A stretch of DNA of 8,376 bases from Intestinibacter sp034113885. Lineage in GTDB: Bacteria; Bacillota; Clostridia; Peptostreptococcales; Peptostreptococcaceae. Position 1 is the first letter of the stretch; each line of letters begins with the position of its first letter. Positions 5,987-8,376 of the stretch are shown piece after piece. The position numbers and the translations under genes are program-made. The stretch covers positions 1 to 8,376 of the forward strand of contig NZ_JAXEWM010000106.1 in the NCBI RefSeq assembly GCF_034113885.1, given 5' to 3'. The notes beneath the pieces are model-generated. The model had not been told where the DNA came from. It saw only the letters and a program-made list of their open reading frames with translations, and made no database searches.

Positions 5987-6583
5987 ATGAGTCAAGTAAC
6001 AATAGAAGCTATCGATAAGGTCTTAGAAAGATTTCCAAACGCAACATATAAACAAGCTAAGGAAGCATTAGAAAAGACTGATGGAAGTGTAGTAGATGCA
6101 ATTATCTATTTAGAAACAAACTGCAAAGAATTAAATCCAAGTAGCAAAAAAACAACTGAAATATTTGGGAAAAACACAGATGAATTAAAGGAACAAGTTT
6201 TGGATTTAATTAAAAAGAGCAGTGTAGTTAGAATAATAATTGAAAAAGACGAAAAGACAATGCTAAACATACCTTTTACTATAGGTGTAGTAGGAGCAAT
6301 AATAGGACCAATGCTTACTTTAGTTGGATTATCAGCTGCAGTACTTTCAAAATGTAAAATAAAAGTAGCAAATGAAGATGGAGATACGGTTATAGATTTA
6401 GGTGAATTTAGTGAAGATAAATTTAACACTATAAAAGATATGGTTTCAGTAAAAGCAAAGGATGTAAAAGATATTATAGACAAAAATAAATCAAAAGAAC
6501 CTAAAACTTCTCCTAAAGACGAAATAAAACAAGAAGAAGTCGATGAAATAGTAATAAATCTAGACAAAAAAAGTGATGAATAA
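5987..6583 (+). CDS. UBA-like / DUF4342 domain protein
   Basis: This 198-residue protein has a known architecture of unknown function. Residues 4-45 look like a UBA/TS-N three-helix domain, with the loop and helix pattern YKQAKEALEKTDGSVVDAIIYLE resembling EF-Ts and NAC-type UBA domains that bind proteins. Residues about 65-130 match DUF4342: a helix, a strand VVRIIIEKDEKTMLNIPFT, and a hydrophobic glycine-rich stretch at 95-121 that could be one membrane segment or a buried hairpin. The last 50 residues are highly charged and probably disordered. The start ATG at 5987 has AGGGAG nine bases upstream, inside the recO end, so it is co-translated with recO. A role in membrane-associated protein binding is only a guess; nothing in the sequence indicates an enzyme. 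Confidence 0.85.
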   Translation: MSQVTIEAIDKVLERFPNATYKQAKEALEKTDGSVVDAIIYLETNCKELNPSSKKTTEIFGKNTDELKEQVLDLIKKSSVVRIIIEKDEKTMLNIPFTIGVVGAIIGPMLTLVGLSAAVLSKCKIKVANEDGDTVIDLGEFSEDKFNTIKDMVSVKAKDVKDIIDKNKSKEPKTSPKDEIKQEEVDEIVINLDKKSDE

Positions 6584-6595
6584 TAAATATTAAAA

Positions 6596-6657
6596 CGTCT
6601 ATAATACGAACAATATTGACAAAACTGACCACTTTTGTTATCCTAATCGTATTAACG
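6596..6657. repeat. Nested inverted repeats around the upstream glyQ promoter candidate
   Basis: TAATACGA at 6602-6609 and TCGTATTA at 6647-6654 are perfect 8-base inverted repeats, extended by CGT (6596-6598) / ACG (6655-6657) across a 3-base bulge. Inside, ACAAAA at 6619-6624 and TTTTGT at 6633-6638 form a second pair, with TG/CA closing further in. Both repeats centre near 6628, in the spacer of the TTGACA promoter candidate. They could be an operator or, in read-through RNA, a long hairpin. Confidence 0.45.
6616..6644 (+). promoter_or_regulatory. Promoter candidate P1 upstream of glyQ
   Basis: A consensus -35 TTGACA at 6616-6621 is followed by a 17-base spacer that ends in the extended element TGT. 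A -10 TATCCT then lies at 6639-6644, with four of six matches. Transcription would start near 6651, only about 17 bases before a strong hairpin. This is the best -35 in the intergenic region. Confidence 0.55.
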
Positions 6658-6667
6658 AAGAACTTTA

Positions 6668-6695
6668 AAAGCCTTTCGTGTAAACGAGAGGCTTT
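6668..6695 (+). terminator. Hairpin with GUAA loop between the DUF4342 gene and glyQ
   Basis: Bases 6668-6679 pair with 6684-6695 as a 12-bp stem with a single G-U pair, closed by a GTAA (GNRA-type) tetraloop at 6680-6683. It is followed by AATGTTATTATTAT, a T-rich but interrupted tract. The strength and position fit an intrinsic terminator for the recO-DUF4342 unit, or an attenuator in the glyQ leader if transcription starts at P1. The poor T-tract lowers certainty about termination. Confidence 0.6.
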
Positions 6696-6705
6696 AATGT
6701 TATTA

Positions 6706-6741
6706 TTATAAAATAAATAAATTTTTATAAAATAAATAAAT
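6706..6741. repeat. 17-base direct repeat, AT-only
   Basis: TTATAAAATAAATAAAT occurs exactly at 6706-6722 and again at 6725-6741, a 19-base period. It lies between the hairpin and the -10 TATAAT before glyQ. The low complexity allows simple slippage as an explanation; an UP-element-like role upstream of the glyQ start is possible. Confidence 0.5.
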
Positions 6742-6750
6742 ATTTATAAT
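6722..6750 (+). promoter_or_regulatory. Promoter candidate P2 proximal to glyQ
   Basis: A perfect -10 TATAAT at 6745-6750 has only a weak -35 (TTTTTA at 6722-6727, 17-base spacer), in very AT-rich DNA. A 9-bp inverted repeat, TATAATATA / TATATTATA (6745-6753 and 6758-6766, loop GTAG), starts on the -10 and ends just before the AGGAGG at 6768-6773. Start would be near 6757, giving a 24-base leader beyond the hairpin at 6668-6695. Confidence 0.45.
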
Positions 6751-6780
6751 ATAGTAGTATATTATACAGGAGGTATTATT

Positions 6781-7659
6781 ATGAATTTTCAAGAAATGAT
6801 ACTTGCTCTACAAAGCTATTGGGCTAAGCAAGGATGTATCATGATGCAACCTTATGATGTTGAAAAGGGTGCAGGAACTATGAATCCAAATACACTTCTA
6901 AGATCTCTAGGACCAGAACCATGGAGTGTATGTTATGTTGAACCATCTAGAAGACCTGCAGATGGTAGATATGGTGAAAATCCAAATAGATTATATCAAC
7001 ATCATCAATTCCAAGTTATATTAAAACCATCACCAGATGATATACAAGACTTATACTTAAAGAGCTTAGAAGCTATAGGTATAAACCCATTAGAACACGA
7101 TATAAGATTCGTTGAAGATAACTGGGAATCAACTACAGTTGGTGCTTGGGGACTTGGATGGGAAGTTTGGCTAGATGGTATGGAAGTTACTCAATTTACA
7201 TATTTCCAACAAGTCGGTGGTATAGAATGTGAATTAGAAACTGGTGAAATTACATATGGTTTAGAAAGACTTGCTATGTATATACAAGATGTAGATAGCG
7301 TATACGATCTAAAATGGAATGATTCTATAACTTATGGAGAAGTATTCAAAAAACAAGAATATGAAAACACTATGTATGCATTTGAAGAATGTGATGCAGA
7401 AATGCTATTTAACTTATTCGATATATACGAAAAAGAAGCTATGAGAATAATAGAAAAAGGACTAGTTATACCAGCTTATGACTATGTTTTAAAATGCTCA
7501 CATACATTTAACACTCTAGATGCAAATGGAGCAATAGGTGTAAGCCAAAGAGCTTCATTCATAGGAAGAGTTAGAGATATGGCTAAAGCCGTTTCACAAC
7601 TTTACGTTGAACAAAGAAAAGAAATGGGATACCCTCTTATGAAGGAAGGTGACAAATAA
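6781..7659 (+). CDS. glyQ: Glycyl-tRNA synthetase alpha subunit
   Basis: This is the 292-residue catalytic alpha chain of the bacterial alpha2-beta2 glycyl-tRNA synthetase, which activates glycine and charges tRNA-Gly in the cytoplasm. Highly conserved signatures are present throughout: FQEMILALQSYWAKQGC at the N-terminus, GAGTMNPNTLLRSLGPEPW (30-48), YVEPSRRPADGRYGENPNR (52-70), QHHQFQV, EDNWESTTVGAWGLGWEVW and the class II motif region GLERLAMY. The length is typical. The ATG at 6781 has a perfect AGGAGG at 6768-6773. The TAA stop shares one base with the glyS start, the classic arrangement for equal synthesis of two subunits. Upstream, none of the conserved elements of a glycine T-box leader is visible, unlike many Firmicute glyQS operons. 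Confidence 0.98.
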   Translation: MNFQEMILALQSYWAKQGCIMMQPYDVEKGAGTMNPNTLLRSLGPEPWSVCYVEPSRRPADGRYGENPNRLYQHHQFQVILKPSPDDIQDLYLKSLEAIGINPLEHDIRFVEDNWESTTVGAWGLGWEVWLDGMEVTQFTYFQQVGGIECELETGEITYGLERLAMYIQDVDSVYDLKWNDSITYGEVFKKQEYENTMYAFEECDAEMLFNLFDIYEKEAMRIIEKGLVIPAYDYVLKCSHTFNTLDANGAIGVSQRASFIGRVRDMAKAVSQLYVEQRKEMGYPLMKEGDK

Positions 7660-8376
7660 TGAAAAATTACTTTTTACTAGAAGTAGGTGTAGAAGAATTA
7701 CCATCAAGATTTGTTGAATCTACACTAGCACAAATAAAAGAAAACTTAGAAAAATCATTAACTGAAAATAGAGTTGATTTTGAAGGTATAGAAACTTATG
7801 CAACGCCAAGAAGACTTACTTTTGTAATAAATAAAATAAGCGACAATCAAGCAGATCTTGAAGAAGAAGTAAAAGGTCCATCTAAAAAAATAGCTGTAGA
7901 TGCTGATGGAAACTTTACAAAGCCTGCATTAGGGTTTATGAAGAGCAAAGGTTTATCTGAAAGTGATGTATACTTTAAGCAAGCTGGAAAAGAAGAATAC
8001 TTATTTGGTACTTTAAAAGAAGAAGGAAAAGCAACTGCTGAAGTTTTAAAAGAAGTAGTACCAGAAGCTATAAAAGGAGTTACATTCCCTAAAGCTATGC
8101 GTTGGGGTGGCAAAAATATGAAATTTGCTAGACCTATAAGATGGATGGTAGCTCTATTAAACGACGAAACTTTACCTGTAGATTTAGAAGGTATAATAGC
8201 TTCTAACGTAACAAAAGGACATAGATTCTTAGGTGCAAAAGAAATAGAAGTAAATTCAATAGAAGAATACTTAGAAGCACTTAGCAAAAACTATGTAGTA
8301 TTAGACCAAAATGTAAGAAAAGAAAATATAAAAACTCAATCTGAAGAAGTAGCAAAATCTTTAGGTGGAGTAGTTG
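7659..8376 (+). CDS. glyS: Glycyl-tRNA synthetase beta subunit, 3'-truncated by the window edge
   Basis: The frame begins with ATG at 7659, overlapping the glyQ stop as TAATG, and stays open to the last base. It encodes 239 residues of a protein that is usually about 690 long. The beta subunit binds tRNA-Gly and is needed for the activity of the alpha subunit. Family signatures visible are MKNYFLLEVGVEELPSRFV at the start, TPRRLTFVI (near residues 49-57), VKGPSKKIAVD, the FPKAMRWGGKNMKFARPIRW block (near 145-164) and the VTKGHRFLG region (near 185-193). GGAAGG at 7643-7648, inside the end of glyQ, serves as ribosome binding site. No frame disruption is seen. Confidence 0.97.
   Translation, partial: MKNYFLLEVGVEELPSRFVESTLAQIKENLEKSLTENRVDFEGIETYATPRRLTFVINKISDNQADLEEEVKGPSKKIAVDADGNFTKPALGFMKSKGLSESDVYFKQAGKEEYLFGTLKEEGKATAEVLKEVVPEAIKGVTFPKAMRWGGKNMKFARPIRWMVALLNDETLPVDLEGIIASNVTKGHRFLGAKEIEVNSIEEYLEALSKNYVVLDQNVRKENIKTQSEEVAKSLGGVV

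Noticed and set aside
6600..6605. TATAAT as another promoter -10
   Set aside because: No acceptable -35 or extended TG element is present at the right distance, and it falls in the outer inverted repeat.
6584..6780. Glycine T-box riboswitch ahead of glyQ
   Set aside because: No T-box bulge motif resembling GGGTGGNACCGCG and no fitting specifier stem were found, and the hairpin present is a simple one.
7847..8287. Minus-strand open frame within glyS
   Set aside because: The plus-strand frame carries clear GlyS motifs throughout; the reverse product is low-complexity.

Overview
This window reads as chromosomal housekeeping DNA from a low-GC, AT-rich Firmicute. It is most likely a clostridium near the Peptostreptococcaceae, judged from codon use, AGGAGG-type ribosome binding sites and protein style; no database search was possible. 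All genes lie on the + strand. The order phoH - ybeY - dgkA - cdd - era - yqzL - recO - glyQ - glyS is the conserved Firmicute cluster known from Bacillus subtilis. Three departures stand out. No pgpH/yqfF-type HD phosphohydrolase gene sits between phoH and ybeY, mgtE lies between era and yqzL, and a UBA-DUF4342 gene lies between recO and glyQ.

Layout. Bases 1-2162 hold the end of phoH (start outside the window), ybeY, and a DgkA kinase fused to a PAP2-type phosphatase domain. Bases 2163-2286 form a leader with an extended -10 promoter candidate and a long stem-loop ahead of cdd. Bases 2287-5034 hold cdd, era and mgtE, closely spaced. Bases 5035-5220 hold a terminator-like hairpin whose 3' arm is also the ribosome binding site of a small yqzL-like gene, which overlaps the start of recO. 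Bases 5221-6583 hold recO and the UBA-DUF4342 gene. Bases 6584-6780 are a structured intergenic region with two promoter candidates, nested inverted repeats, a 12-bp hairpin with a GUAA loop, a direct repeat and a palindrome. Bases 6781-8376 hold glyQ and the first third of glyS, which runs off the window.

The genes serve RNA and ribosome maturation (PhoH, YbeY, Era), lipid carrier metabolism (DgkA-PAP2), pyrimidine salvage (Cdd), magnesium uptake (MgtE), recombinational repair (RecO) and glycyl-tRNA synthesis (GlyQS). I see no mobile element, CRISPR array, rRNA or tRNA gene, and no convincing undescribed multi-gene system. The points most worth a second look are the regulatory architectures before yqzL and glyQ, and the kinase-phosphatase fusion.
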